From QHXW01 sp035280425 (GTDB lineage: Bacteria > Acidobacteriota > Terriglobia > Bryobacterales > Bryobacteraceae): a DNA stretch of 64,000 nt. A model generated the notes under the pieces. It was given only the letters and a program-made list of their open reading frames with translations, did not search any database and was not told the DNA's origin. The position numbers were made by a program, and so were the translations under genes. Of this stretch, positions 7,170 through 16,215 are shown one piece after another. The DNA lies in the NCBI GenBank assembly GCA_035280425.1, contig DATEFW010000043.1, forward strand, positions 310,001 to 374,000, given 5' to 3'. Numbering within the stretch: the stretch's first letter is position 1; each line of letters starts with the position of its first letter.

Positions 7170-9065
7170 ATGGACGGCACGGCGGAGGAGGAGAGGCGCG
7201 TAGGAGTGGGGGCTTTGCGTCTCTGCGCCGGCGTCGTCCTTTTTGCGATCGGCTGTCACGCGCAGGACTGGCCGGTCTATGGCGGTGACGCGGGCAACAC
7301 GCGCTATTCTTCGCTCAAACAGATCAACCGCTCGAACGTGACGAAGCTCAAAGTCGCGTGGACGTATCACACCGGAGACGTCAGCGACGGCTCGAAATAT
7401 CCGGTCCGCAGCGCGTTCGAAGCCACGCCGCTGATGGTTGACGGCGTCATGTACGTGACCACGGCGTTCTCGCGCCTGATCGCGCTCGAGCCCGAAACCG
7501 GCAAAGAACTGTGGGGGTTCGATCCCAAGATCGCGATGGATGAGCCGCGGAATTTATTCATCAATCGCGGGGCGGCTTATTGGACCGACGGCAAAGCGCG
7601 GCGTGTTTTTGTGGGAACGCTTGACGGGCGGCTGGTATCGATCGATGCGAAATCGGGCAAGCCGGATGAGGCATTCGGCAACGCGAGCGTCGTCGATCTG
7701 CGGCCGGGAGTGGCGGACCAGTTTCCGAATCGCGAGTACGGGATGACGTCGCCGCCGGCGATTTATAAGAACCTGATCATCTGCGGATCGCTGACGGCGG
7801 ATGGGACGCCGGAAGGCCCGCTGGGCGATGTGCGGGCGTTCGATGCGGGGACGGGAAAACTTGTGTGGACGTTCCACACGGTGGCGCGGCCGGGCGAGTT
7901 CGGCAATGAGACTTGGCACGACGAGTCGTGGAAAAATCGCGCGGCGGCGAACGCATGGTCGATTCTCACGGTGGATGCGGAGCGCGGCATCGTTTTTCTG
8001 CCGCTGACTTCGCCGGCTACCGATTATTATGGCGGCGATCGCAAGGGCCAGGGACTTTTCGGCGATGCGCTGGTGGCGCTCGATGCGACGACAGGGAAGC
8101 GGCTGTGGCATTTCCAGACCGTGCATCACAATCTTTGGGATTACGATATTCCGGCGCCGCCGAATCTGGTGACGGTCGAGCGCGGTGGGAAGGCGGTCGC
8201 CGCGGTGGCGCAGGTGACCAAGACCGGATTCACGTTTCTGTTCGACCGCACGACGGGCAAGCCGCTGTTCGATATCGTCGAGCGGCCGGTGCCGGCGAGC
8301 GACGTGCCGGGCGAACAGGCGTGGCCGACGCAGCCTTTTCCGGTGAAGCCCCCGCCTTACGCGCGGCAGAGCATGCGCGCGGATGAGCTGACGGACGTAA
8401 CGCCGGAGTCGCACGCATATTGCGCCAAGGCCGCGGAAGGTGCGGTGTTCGGGCAGCTTTTCACGCCGATCGGATTGAAGCCTACAGTGCTTTTTCCCGG
8501 AACCAACGGCGGAGCGAACTGGGGCGGGGCGTCGTGGGATCCGGAAACGCACACTCTGTATGTGAATTCGATGGACGTCGGCATGCTGATGCATATGGTG
8601 AAGCGGCCGGAGGGCTCGCAGATTCCGTATCGCGCGGCGGGATCGGGAACGCCGAACTCGCGGTTCTGGGATCCGCAGTTGAACCCATGCCAGAAGCCGC
8701 CGTGGGGATTTCTGACGGCCATCGACCTCAATCGTGGAGAGTTCCGCTGGCGCTCGGTGCTGGGCGTGGTGGATGCGCTGGTGGCGCGCGGGATTCCGCC
8801 GACGGGGACGTCCAACCTGGGCGGATCGATCGTGACCGCCGGGGGACTCGTGTTTATCGGCGCGACGAACGATTCGCGGTTTCGCGCGTTCGATAAAGAC
8901 ACCGGCAAAGAGCTGTGGGTGACGAAGCTGCCGGCGAGCGCGCATGCGACGCCCATGACGTTTCTGGCGAAGAACGGCAAGCAGTACGTGGTGATCGCGG
9001 CGGGAGGAGGCAACAAATACAACCAGGTTTATTCCGACTCGCTGGTTGCGTTCTCGCTGCCGTAG
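7170..9065 (+). CDS. PQQ-dependent (quinoprotein) dehydrogenase, soluble glucose-dehydrogenase-like type
   Basis: About 631 residues from ATG 7170, two bases after the previous stop; GTG 7206 downstream of GGAGGAGGAGAGG is an equally good start. The N-terminus has a hydrophobic export signal ending in AIGCHAQ, perhaps a lipobox. The mature protein begins DWPVYGGDAGNTRYSSLKQI, the usual opening of an eight-bladed PQQ propeller, and carries repeated blade motifs (LIALEPETGKELWGFD, LVALDATTGKRLWHFQ) plus TNGGANWGG and GKQYVVIAAGGGNKY near the end. It should oxidise an alcohol or sugar in the periplasm and pass two electrons to PQQ. No heme-c domain is fused; the multiheme cytochrome immediately downstream is the natural acceptor. 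The pqq operon at 27.8 kb would supply the cofactor. Confidence 0.9.
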   Translation: MDGTAEEERRVGVGALRLCAGVVLFAIGCHAQDWPVYGGDAGNTRYSSLKQINRSNVTKLKVAWTYHTGDVSDGSKYPVRSAFEATPLMVDGVMYVTTAFSRLIALEPETGKELWGFDPKIAMDEPRNLFINRGAAYWTDGKARRVFVGTLDGRLVSIDAKSGKPDEAFGNASVVDLRPGVADQFPNREYGMTSPPAIYKNLIICGSLTADGTPEGPLGDVRAFDAGTGKLVWTFHTVARPGEFGNETWHDESWKNRAAANAWSILTVDAERGIVFLPLTSPATDYYGGDRKGQGLFGDALVALDATTGKRLWHFQTVHHNLWDYDIPAPPNLVTVERGGKAVAAVAQVTKTGFTFLFDRTTGKPLFDIVERPVPASDVPGEQAWPTQPFPVKPPPYARQSMRADELTDVTPESHAYCAKAAEGAVFGQLFTPIGLKPTVLFPGTNGGANWGGASWDPETHTLYVNSMDVGMLMHMVKRPEGSQIPYRAAGSGTPNSRFWDPQLNPCQKPPWGFLTAIDLNRGEFRWRSVLGVVDALVARGIPPTGTSNLGGSIVTAGGLVFIGATNDSRFRAFDKDTGKELWVTKLPASAHATPMTFLAKNGKQYVVIAAGGGNKYNQVYSDSLVAFSLP

Positions 9066-9496
9066 CGTGTTTCGGCGCGAGCGACGAAACTGTGCACTTC
9101 AGCCACAAGCGGCACGCGGAGCTGAAGCTCAAGTGCAGCTACTGTCACGAGACGGTCGAGAAAGAAGCGCTGGCCGGGTTTCCATCGGTGGCGAAGTGCA
9201 TGACGTGCCACCGCGCGGTAAAAACGGAAAGCGAGGAGATCAAGAAGCTGGCGGCGCTGCCCGAAGACGCCACGCCGTTTCCTGCGCACCGCGTTTACGA
9301 GCTGGCGGATTTCGTCGTGTTCAGCCATGCGCGGCACCGGCGTGCTGCGATCGAGTGCCGCGAATGCCACGGCGATGTCGAAGCGCACGACACCGTGACC
9401 CGCGAGGTCCGGATGAACATGAAGTGGTGCGTGGATTGCCATAAGTTGCGGCGCGCCTCGGTGGCCTGCAACATTTGCCATGAGCTGAGCCAGTAG
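9017..9496 (+). CDS. Pentaheme c-type cytochrome, start codon uncertain
   Basis: The frame encodes five CxxCH heme sites (CSYCH, CMTCH, CRECH, CVDCH, CNICH) plus free His residues (HFSHKRH, FSHARH) resembling class III/c7 cytochromes. A clean signal-peptide-like stretch (FRLAGCVLAAVACFGA) precedes the first heme, but no ATG, GTG or TTG lies between the ATG at 8915, deep inside the dehydrogenase gene, and a GTG at 9092, which would cut the signal off. An ATA at 9017 sits six bases after GGGAGGAGG (9002-9010) and would give exactly the signal peptide, so I place the start there tentatively. Role: periplasmic electron carrier for the preceding quinoprotein. Start is inference; the cytochrome itself is clear. 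Confidence 0.8.
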   Translation: MQPGLFRLAGCVLAAVACFGASDETVHFSHKRHAELKLKCSYCHETVEKEALAGFPSVAKCMTCHRAVKTESEEIKKLAALPEDATPFPAHRVYELADFVVFSHARHRRAAIECRECHGDVEAHDTVTREVRMNMKWCVDCHKLRRASVACNICHELSQ

Positions 9497-9526
9497 AATA
9501 GGGAATTGCTTCGGGGTGTTGCGAAC

Positions 9527-11065
9527 GTGTTCACGAAACTGAAACGCATCTGCGCGGTTTTAGCGGCCGCTTTGACGCTGGTGGCGGCGGCGCCTGCCCG
9601 GGAAAAGCCTAAGCTGCTTCTGGTCGTGATGGTCGATCAGTTTCGTTACGACTACCTGCTGCGCTTCCGCAGCGAATACAAAGAAGGCTTCGAGCGGCTG
9701 CTGACCCAGGGAGCCGTATTCACCAACGCGCGCTATATTCACTTCCCGACCGTGACGGCGATCGGGCACAGCACGATTCTTACCGGCGCGACACCGGCTC
9801 TGAGCGGCATCGTGGGCAACGACTGGTTCGATCGCGAAAGCGGCAAAACCGTCACCAGCGTTTCCGATGACTCGACTAAAACACTGGGCGGATCGGGCGG
9901 CGCGGGCGCATCGCCGCACCGGCTGCTGGTGAGCACGCTGGGCGACGAGATGAAGATCGCCAACGGGCACACGCGCGTGGTCGGCATTTCGCTCAAAGAT
10001 CGCAGCGCCATTCTCCCGGCGGGCCACATGGCGGACGGCGCGTTCTGGTTCGATCAGAAAACCGGCCAGTTCGTGAGCAGCACTTACTATTTCCAGGCGC
10101 TGCCCAACTGGGTGAGCGAGTACAACGCCACGCATCCGGCCGACCGTTACAAGGGAGCCACCTGGCTGGGCCACAAGTATCCCGACCAGCCCGGAGAAAA
10201 ACTCTACGCGGCGCTGCATGAAAGCCCGTTCGGCAATGAGCTGATCGAAGGGCTGGCGGAACACGCGATCGACGCCGAAAAACTTGGGCAGCGCGATGCT
10301 ACCGACGTTCTGGCCGTAAGTTTTTCATCGAACGATTACGTGGGACATGCGCTCGGTCCGGATTCGCCCGAAGTCCACGACGTTTCGGTGCGGACCGATC
10401 GCGTGCTCGGGCGCTTGTTCCAGTTCATCGATCAGCGAGTGGGAATGCAGAAGGTGCTGGTCGTCATGTCGTCCGATCACGGCGTGGCGCCGGTGGCCGA
10501 AGTGAACCAGGCGCGCAAAATGCCGGGCGGGCGCATGCCGCCGAAGATCGTGCGCGAGACCGTGGAAGCCGCGCTGATCAAAAAATACGGCGCAGGCGAC
10601 TGGATTTCGAGCCCGTCGGAGCACTCGCTCTATCTCAACCTCGATCTGATTCGCGAGAAAAAACTCGATCGCGCGGAAGTAGACCGGGCGGCGGCCGACG
10701 CGGCGATCGAGATTCCGCACGTTTTTCGCGTCTACACGCGGGAGCAGTTGATCCGCGGGGCGGTTTTAGACGACCAGGTCAGCCGCCGCGTAATGAACGG
10801 ATTTTACGAACGCCGCGGCGCGGACGTTTACCTGCTGCTCGAACCCTACTGGATGTTCGGCGCCCATGGGACCACGCACGGAACCACGTTTACTTACGAT
10901 TCGCACGTGCCCGTAATCTTCATGGGCCCGTGGATCAAGCCGGGGCGTTACAACGAGGCGATTGCGGTGAACGACGTGGCGCCCACGCTGGCCACGCTGC
11001 TCGGCGTCGAGACGCCCAGCGGCTCGGTGGGCCGTGCACTGGCGGAAATATTCGCGCCGGAATAG
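9527..11065 (+). CDS. PafA-like alkaline phosphatase / phosphodiesterase
   Basis: From GTG 9527 (GGGG at 9512-9515) the protein has 512 residues; a TTG at 9506 is an alternative. It has a signal peptide (LKRICAVLAAALTLVAAAPA) and alkaline-phosphatase-superfamily metal and nucleophile motifs: VMVDQFRYDYL (Asp37), HFPTVTAIGHSTILTG with nucleophile Thr75, a second metal cluster in SSNDYVGHALGPDSPEVHD, SSDHGVAP, and a C-terminal His in HGTTHGTTFTYDSHVP. The layout matches the Bacteroidota PafA phosphate-irrepressible phosphatases, periplasmic enzymes that release phosphate from many monoesters. No Pho-type operator was noted. It follows the cytochrome by 30 bp and may be in the same operon. Confidence 0.88.
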   Translation: MFTKLKRICAVLAAALTLVAAAPAREKPKLLLVVMVDQFRYDYLLRFRSEYKEGFERLLTQGAVFTNARYIHFPTVTAIGHSTILTGATPALSGIVGNDWFDRESGKTVTSVSDDSTKTLGGSGGAGASPHRLLVSTLGDEMKIANGHTRVVGISLKDRSAILPAGHMADGAFWFDQKTGQFVSSTYYFQALPNWVSEYNATHPADRYKGATWLGHKYPDQPGEKLYAALHESPFGNELIEGLAEHAIDAEKLGQRDATDVLAVSFSSNDYVGHALGPDSPEVHDVSVRTDRVLGRLFQFIDQRVGMQKVLVVMSSDHGVAPVAEVNQARKMPGGRMPPKIVRETVEAALIKKYGAGDWISSPSEHSLYLNLDLIREKKLDRAEVDRAAADAAIEIPHVFRVYTREQLIRGAVLDDQVSRRVMNGFYERRGADVYLLLEPYWMFGAHGTTHGTTFTYDSHVPVIFMGPWIKPGRYNEAIAVNDVAPTLATLLGVETPSGSVGRALAEIFAPE

Positions 11066-11086
11066 ACTGGAAGAAAAGGAACAATT

Positions 11087-11374
11087 ATGAAACTGCGTCC
11101 ACTGCACGACCGCGTGCTGATTAAACGTCTGGAAGAAGGCGAATCGAAAAGCGGCTCGATCATCATTCCCGATTCGGCCAAGGAGAAGCCGCAGCAGGGT
11201 AAAGTTATGGGAGTCGGCAGCGGCCGGCTGTCCCCGAAAGGCGAGCGCTTCAAGCCGGAAGTGAAAAACGGCGACCGGATTTTATTCGGCAAGTACTCGG
11301 GCTCGGAGATCAAAATCGACGGCGACGAGTACCTGATTCTCAAGGAAGACGAAATCCTGGGAGTCATCGAGTAA
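11087..11374 (+). CDS. groES: Co-chaperonin GroES
   Basis: A 95-residue protein with the complete Cpn10 fold: MKLRPLHDRVLIKRLEE at the N-terminus, the mobile loop that docks to GroEL (SKSGSIIIPDSAKEKPQQG, residues 21-39), and the C-terminal EYLILKEDEILGVIE. An AAGGA lies ahead of the ATG. GroES caps the GroEL folding chamber in the cytoplasm. Unusually, no groEL follows; the next gene, 54 bp on, is an OmpH/Skp chaperone. No CIRCE inverted repeat is visible upstream, where the phosphatase stop is only 21 bases away. Confidence 0.95.
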   Translation: MKLRPLHDRVLIKRLEEGESKSGSIIIPDSAKEKPQQGKVMGVGSGRLSPKGERFKPEVKNGDRILFGKYSGSEIKIDGDEYLILKEDEILGVIE

Positions 11375-11428
11375 CCGCGGCCTGTGCTAACCTTTTAATT
11401 TAAAAACCCTTGTTAAGGAGTGTAGGCA

Positions 11429-11956
11429 ATGTCTCGAATTCCGGGCCTGCGGCTGTTTTTGGTGTGCTCGGCCCTATTTTTGATGATTAAGACCCTTCCC
11501 GCGCAAACCAAAGTTGCGGTAATCAACCTGCAGCGGGCGGTGCTCGAATCCGACGAAATCCGGAAGGCTTCGGCCGCCATGGAGGCCAAATACAAACCGC
11601 GCCAGCAGGAGATCGAAAAGGCGCAGCGCGATTTGCAGGCTATCCAGCAGCAGCTCCAGGCGGGCGCCGGCAAGCTGACCCAGCAGGCGGAAGCGGATCT
11701 CAATGCGCAAGGCCAGCGGAAACAGCGCGAAGTCCAGCGCATGAACGAGGACTTGCAAAGCGACGTGGACCGCGAGCGCAATGATGTTCTGGGCAAGAGC
11801 ACGCAGAAGATGACCGAAGTGGTCAAAAAGCTTGCGGAAGAGAAGGGCTACGACGTAGTGGTGGATGTTTCCAATACCGTCTATTTCAAGCCGGCGCTGG
11901 AAATCACCGCCGACGCCCTGGCGGCATACAACAAGGCCTATCCGGCGCCGAAATAA
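11429..11956 (+). CDS. OmpH/Skp-family periplasmic chaperone
   Basis: A 175-residue protein with a signal peptide (residues 1-26, ending LPAQ), then TKVAVINLQRAVLESDEIRK, the OmpH/Skp signature, and a long Gln/Lys/Glu-rich coiled coil (about 50-125) forming the two arms that hold unfolded outer-membrane proteins, closing with VVVDVSNTVYF, the core beta strand of the trimer. AAGGAG precedes the ATG. It keeps beta-barrel proteins soluble in the periplasm, consistent with the large TonB-dependent receptor encoded elsewhere in the window. BamA and lpxD, common neighbours of skp, are absent. Confidence 0.88.
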   Translation: MSRIPGLRLFLVCSALFLMIKTLPAQTKVAVINLQRAVLESDEIRKASAAMEAKYKPRQQEIEKAQRDLQAIQQQLQAGAGKLTQQAEADLNAQGQRKQREVQRMNEDLQSDVDRERNDVLGKSTQKMTEVVKKLAEEKGYDVVVDVSNTVYFKPALEITADALAAYNKAYPAPK

Positions 11957-11976
11957 ACGGCGTTTCTGAAGGCCCG

Positions 11977-12465
11977 ATGGGCGGCTACCTGGCAAATTAC
12001 GGGGCAGGCGACGAAGCGCGCGAAAAGCGCACGCGCGGCCTGCTGATCGTGGCCGGAGTAATCGTGGTCGTGGGCGGGCTGTATCTGCTGACGTTCAAGA
12101 CGCCGATTCTCGAGCGCTATATCCGGGTGGTCCAGATTCTGAAGAACCACCGGCAGGAGCGAGCGATACAGGCGTTTTTCGATCTGCTGCGCAAGCAGGA
12201 TTATAGGGGCGCGTATGCGCTCTGGGGCTGCACCGATGCCAAACCGTGCCGGGATTATCCGCTCACGAGTTTCATGGAAGACTGGGGGCCCAAAAGCGCG
12301 CGCACCAGCGCGGCGAACTATCGCATCACCAAGAGCCGTTCCTGTGGATCGGGCGTCATTATGACCGTGGATGCCTCCGGCCGCCCGGAAGAAAAACTTT
12401 GGGTCGAGAAGGACGACGAGACCATCGGGTTCTCCCCCTGGCCCGGATGCCCGCCAGGAAGGTAG
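11977..12465 (+). CDS. Membrane-anchored hypothetical protein
   Basis: A 162-residue protein with one N-terminal transmembrane helix (about 22-41, GLLIVAGVIVVVGGLYLLTF) after a charged cytoplasmic start, then a soluble domain with AIQAFFDLLRKQDYRGAYALWG, typical of DUF4864/NTF2-like 'conditioned protein of unknown function' starts, and four Cys that could form disulfides (GCTDAKPC, SCGSG, PGCPPG). It begins 20 bp after the ompH-like stop, so probably in the same operon. Function unknown. Confidence 0.7.
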   Translation: MGGYLANYGAGDEAREKRTRGLLIVAGVIVVVGGLYLLTFKTPILERYIRVVQILKNHRQERAIQAFFDLLRKQDYRGAYALWGCTDAKPCRDYPLTSFMEDWGPKSARTSAANYRITKSRSCGSGVIMTVDASGRPEEKLWVEKDDETIGFSPWPGCPPGR

Positions 12466-12527
12466 CACATAACTCAGGTGACGGGCCCGGCGGCTCGGTT
12501 CTAAAATGAAATAGGGCGAAATTGAGC

Positions 12528-13664
12528 ATGTCTTCAACTACCACGACGCCCGCGGGGGCGGGCCTCGAAGGCGTCATCGCCGGCGAATCCGAAATCTGTT
12601 TCATCGATGGCCAAGAGGGAATCCTCAGTTACCGCGGCTACAACATCCACACTCTCGCCGATAACGCCACGTTCGAAGAAGTGATTTTCCTGCTGTGGAA
12701 TGGACGCCTTCCCCGCCAGGGCGAGCTGAACGAGCTGAAATCGAAACTGGCCGCCAACCGGCCGATCCCGAAGCCGGTGGAAGATTTTCTGCGCGGCGCC
12801 GGAAAAGCCGAACCCATGGACGTGCTGCGCACCGCCGTATCCATGCTCAGCCTCTACGATCCGGAAGCGCGCGATCAATCGCCTGAAGCCAACGCGCACA
12901 AGGCCGTCAAGCTGATGGCGCAGACCGCCACCATGGTCGCCGCGTTCGACCGTCTGCGCAACGGAAAACCGGTGATCGCAGGCGATCCCAAACTGGGCTT
13001 TGCGGCGAACTTTCTCTACACGCTCACCGGCAAACGCCCGGATGAAGTGATGGAGCATGTTTTCGACATCGCCCTGATCCTGCACGCCGACCACGAGCTG
13101 AACGCCTCCACCTTCGCCGCCCGCGTGACCGCCGCGACGCTTTCCGATATCTACTCATCCATCACTTCCGCCATCGGCGCGCTGAAAGGGCCGCTGCACG
13201 GCGGGGCCAACCAGGACGTGATCCGCATTCTGCTCGCCGCGGGGAATGCCGAGCGCGCTGTAACGCAAGTGAAGGAAATGCTCGCGCAGAAGAAGAAGAT
13301 CCCGGGCTTCGGCCATCGCGTTTATCACACCGAAGATCCACGCGCCACGCACCTGCGGGTGCTTTCCGAAGAACTGGGCCAGCGCACGGGGCACACCGAG
13401 CTTTATCAGATTTCGCGCCGTGTCGAGGAGACGGTCAAGCAGGCCAAGCACCTGAACGCCAACGTGGATTTCTATTCGGCTTCGACATATTACTCGCTCG
13501 GCATTCCGGTCGACCTGTTTACGCCGGTCTTCGCCGTCAGCCGCATGTCCGGCTGGACCGCGCACGTGCTCGAGCAGTATCACAACAACCGGCTGATCCG
13601 CCCGCGCGCCGAGTACAAGGGCAATCCGGACGGCATGCCGTGGGTCCCGGTCGCGGAACGATAG
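12528..13664 (+). CDS. gltA: Citrate synthase
   Basis: A 378-residue protein (from ATG 12528; TTG 12522 is two codons earlier and better spaced from AGGG at 12513-12516). It carries the citrate synthase catalytic residues: His near 189 in HADHELNASTF, His224 in GPLHGGANQDV, His263 in PGFGHRVY, and the catalytic Asp in ANVDFYSAS. It condenses acetyl-CoA and oxaloacetate in the TCA cycle; the short dimeric form could also be a 2-methylcitrate synthase, but no prp genes are nearby. The zinc-ribbon-like gene follows one base after the stop, so the two are co-transcribed. Confidence 0.92.
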   Translation: MSSTTTTPAGAGLEGVIAGESEICFIDGQEGILSYRGYNIHTLADNATFEEVIFLLWNGRLPRQGELNELKSKLAANRPIPKPVEDFLRGAGKAEPMDVLRTAVSMLSLYDPEARDQSPEANAHKAVKLMAQTATMVAAFDRLRNGKPVIAGDPKLGFAANFLYTLTGKRPDEVMEHVFDIALILHADHELNASTFAARVTAATLSDIYSSITSAIGALKGPLHGGANQDVIRILLAAGNAERAVTQVKEMLAQKKKIPGFGHRVYHTEDPRATHLRVLSEELGQRTGHTELYQISRRVEETVKQAKHLNANVDFYSASTYYSLGIPVDLFTPVFAVSRMSGWTAHVLEQYHNNRLIRPRAEYKGNPDGMPWVPVAER

Positions 13665-13665
13665 C

Positions 13666-13944
13666 GTGGACGAGCGCGCATTCTACACCGAGTCGCAAGC
13701 CACCAAGCCGGCGACGCTCCATTGTCCCTTCTGCAAATCCAGCGAAAGCTACGAGCTGCGATGGATGGTGCGCAAGAAGAAGGACCGCATCCCCGCCGGC
13801 GCCGACGAGCGCGATCGCGCGCGCTTCGCCAAATCGCAAAGCTACATGGTGCTGCTCGACGACAAAGTCGCCTGCAAAAACCTGCGCTGCCGCAAGCGCT
13901 TCGATATCTCCGGCGTCAAGACCATGGCGTTTCTGAACGAGTAA
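13666..13944 (+). CDS. Zinc-ribbon-like hypothetical protein
   Basis: A 92-residue protein starting at GTG one base after the citrate synthase stop. Two Cys pairs, Cys20/Cys23 (LHCPFC) and Cys70/Cys75 (ACKNLRC), could bind zinc, separated by a basic helix (RKKKDRIPAGADERDRARF). Its last 32 codons, beginning exactly at Met61, are repeated 896 bp downstream (14742-14841) with one silent change, so this gene was the target of an insertion or duplication that left it intact. Function unknown. Confidence 0.7.
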   Translation: MDERAFYTESQATKPATLHCPFCKSSESYELRWMVRKKKDRIPAGADERDRARFAKSQSYMVLLDDKVACKNLRCRKRFDISGVKTMAFLNE

Positions 13945-13945
13945 G
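13846..13945 (+). repeat. 100-bp direct repeat, copy 1
   Basis: Identical to 14742-14841 except for C13881 against T14777, a silent AAC/AAT change. It covers codon 61 to the stop of the zinc-ribbon-like gene plus one base. Flanking bases differ on both sides, so the ends are sharp. Confidence 0.97.
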
Positions 13946-13974
13946 GGCTCGATCAAGCTTGAAGCTCCAGCTGT

Positions 13975-14733
13975 GTGGGTACATGTGATTTTGTGATTGA
14001 CGATAGACTGCTCCCGGATCAACGCAGATTCTTGTTTGACCTGATCAAATCGAAGGGTTTCGACGTAACAAATTTTCGACTCGACGAACAAGAAGACCGA
14101 GCGGGGAGCCGCATTTTCCATGTCGACCGCATCACCTTTGTCTCCCAACCGGAGTTCTACATCCACTTTGGTCCGATTGCGGTTACATGGTCTCCTTCTT
14201 ATCAGGTTCGTATCGAATCAGCGGAACACCTTAGGGACTTCAACATTAAGTACAGCTGTCTTCAGACGTGGCTGGCCTCGCTTCGGAAACAGGTTGGCGT
14301 GCAGGATCCATGGAAACAGCTCAGTACTCAGGTCCTGGATCGAACGTTGCAGAGCGTAAAAGAGGCTACGGACACGCTGCGAAGCGCGGGGAAGCCGACA
14401 GCAGCAGCAGAACTCGGTGAGGCTATCGCGGATCTCTCAAGGCAGCCTGATCCGGATTTGACGGGTGCAGTTCAACACTCGCTCGCGGCGCTGGAATGTA
14501 TCGCGAGGGAAAAGTGCGGGGACAATGCAACTATGGGCAAGCTGATAGAGAGGTATCCTACCCTCTTTCCGAAGCCGATCGACTCAGCCGTCGAAAGAAT
14601 CTGGGGATTCGCGAGCGAGATGGGCAGACATGTAAGAGAGGGCCGATTGCCAAACAGGGAAGAAGTGGAGCTTATGGTTGGCATGTCCGCTGTTTGTTGC
14701 TCCTATATCGCCCGGAAGCTTCATCTCACCTAA
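13975..14733 (+). CDS. Putative abortive-infection (Abi_C/HEPN-like) protein
   Basis: A 252-residue protein from GTG 13975 (GTG 13993 also possible; no clear Shine-Dalgarno). The C-terminal third reads like an Abi_C/HEPN domain: AALECIAREKCGDNATMGKLI (about 171-191) and ERIWGFASEMGRHVREG (207-223, with an Arg218-His219 pair where these proteins have GIRHG), then a final hydrophobic helix. The middle part (IAVTWSPSYQVR, then a helix with LQTWLASLRKQ and DPW at 111-113) resembles the region before Abi_C domains. Such proteins often act as RNases in phage defence. Codon use is more A/T-rich than around it, and it lies between duplicated 100-bp ends, so recent transfer is likely. Family call is from motif memory. 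Confidence 0.65.
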   Translation: MGTCDFVIDDRLLPDQRRFLFDLIKSKGFDVTNFRLDEQEDRAGSRIFHVDRITFVSQPEFYIHFGPIAVTWSPSYQVRIESAEHLRDFNIKYSCLQTWLASLRKQVGVQDPWKQLSTQVLDRTLQSVKEATDTLRSAGKPTAAAELGEAIADLSRQPDPDLTGAVQHSLAALECIAREKCGDNATMGKLIERYPTLFPKPIDSAVERIWGFASEMGRHVREGRLPNREEVELMVGMSAVCCSYIARKLHLT

Positions 14734-14741
14734 TCGAGCGA

Positions 14742-14840
14742 ATGGTGCTGCTCGACGACAAAGTCGCCTGCAAAAATCTGCGCTGCCGCAAGCGCTTCGA
14801 TATCTCCGGCGTCAAGACCATGGCGTTTCTGAACGAGTAA
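14742..14840 (+). pseudogene. Detached 3' end of the zinc-ribbon-like gene
   Basis: Codons 61-92 and the stop of the gene at 13666, preserved in frame but without its first 60 codons. It starts ATG GTG, so a 32-residue peptide (MVLLDDKVACKNLRCRKRF...) is formally possible, but no ribosome site is visible. It is best read as the remnant left downstream of the islet. It keeps the original junction with the convergent NtrC-like gene. Confidence 0.85.
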
Positions 14841-14841
14841 G
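14742..14841 (+). repeat. 100-bp direct repeat, copy 2
   Basis: Matches 13846-13945 at 99 of 100 positions. It ends six bases before the stop codon of the minus-strand regulator gene, so this copy probably marks the ancestral right flank. Confidence 0.97.
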
Positions 14842-14846
14842 CCCGG

Positions 14847-16214
<1,368 letters not shown>

Positions 16215-16215
16215 G

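Larger units (their letters stand above)
13846..14841 (+). mobile_element. One-gene islet bounded by a duplicated gene end
   Basis: The two 100-bp repeats are 896 bp apart and enclose one gene (13975-14733) that is visibly richer in A/T than its neighbours. The arrangement is what single-crossover integration of an 896-bp circle carrying the host gene's 3' end would leave, or what an integrative element leaves when it rebuilds its target gene. There is no integrase, inverted repeat or target duplication typical of an IS. Calling it mobile is inference; a tandem duplication with later cargo capture is an alternative. Confidence 0.5.

Noticed and set aside
7554..8945. 463-codon minus-strand frame opposite the PQQ dehydrogenase
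   Set aside because: Arg/His-rich composition typical of antisense frames in GC-rich DNA; the plus-strand product is clearly real.
13846..14841. Insertion sequence explanation for the direct repeats
   Set aside because: No transposase, no terminal inverted repeats, and a 100-bp repeat is far too long for a target-site duplication.
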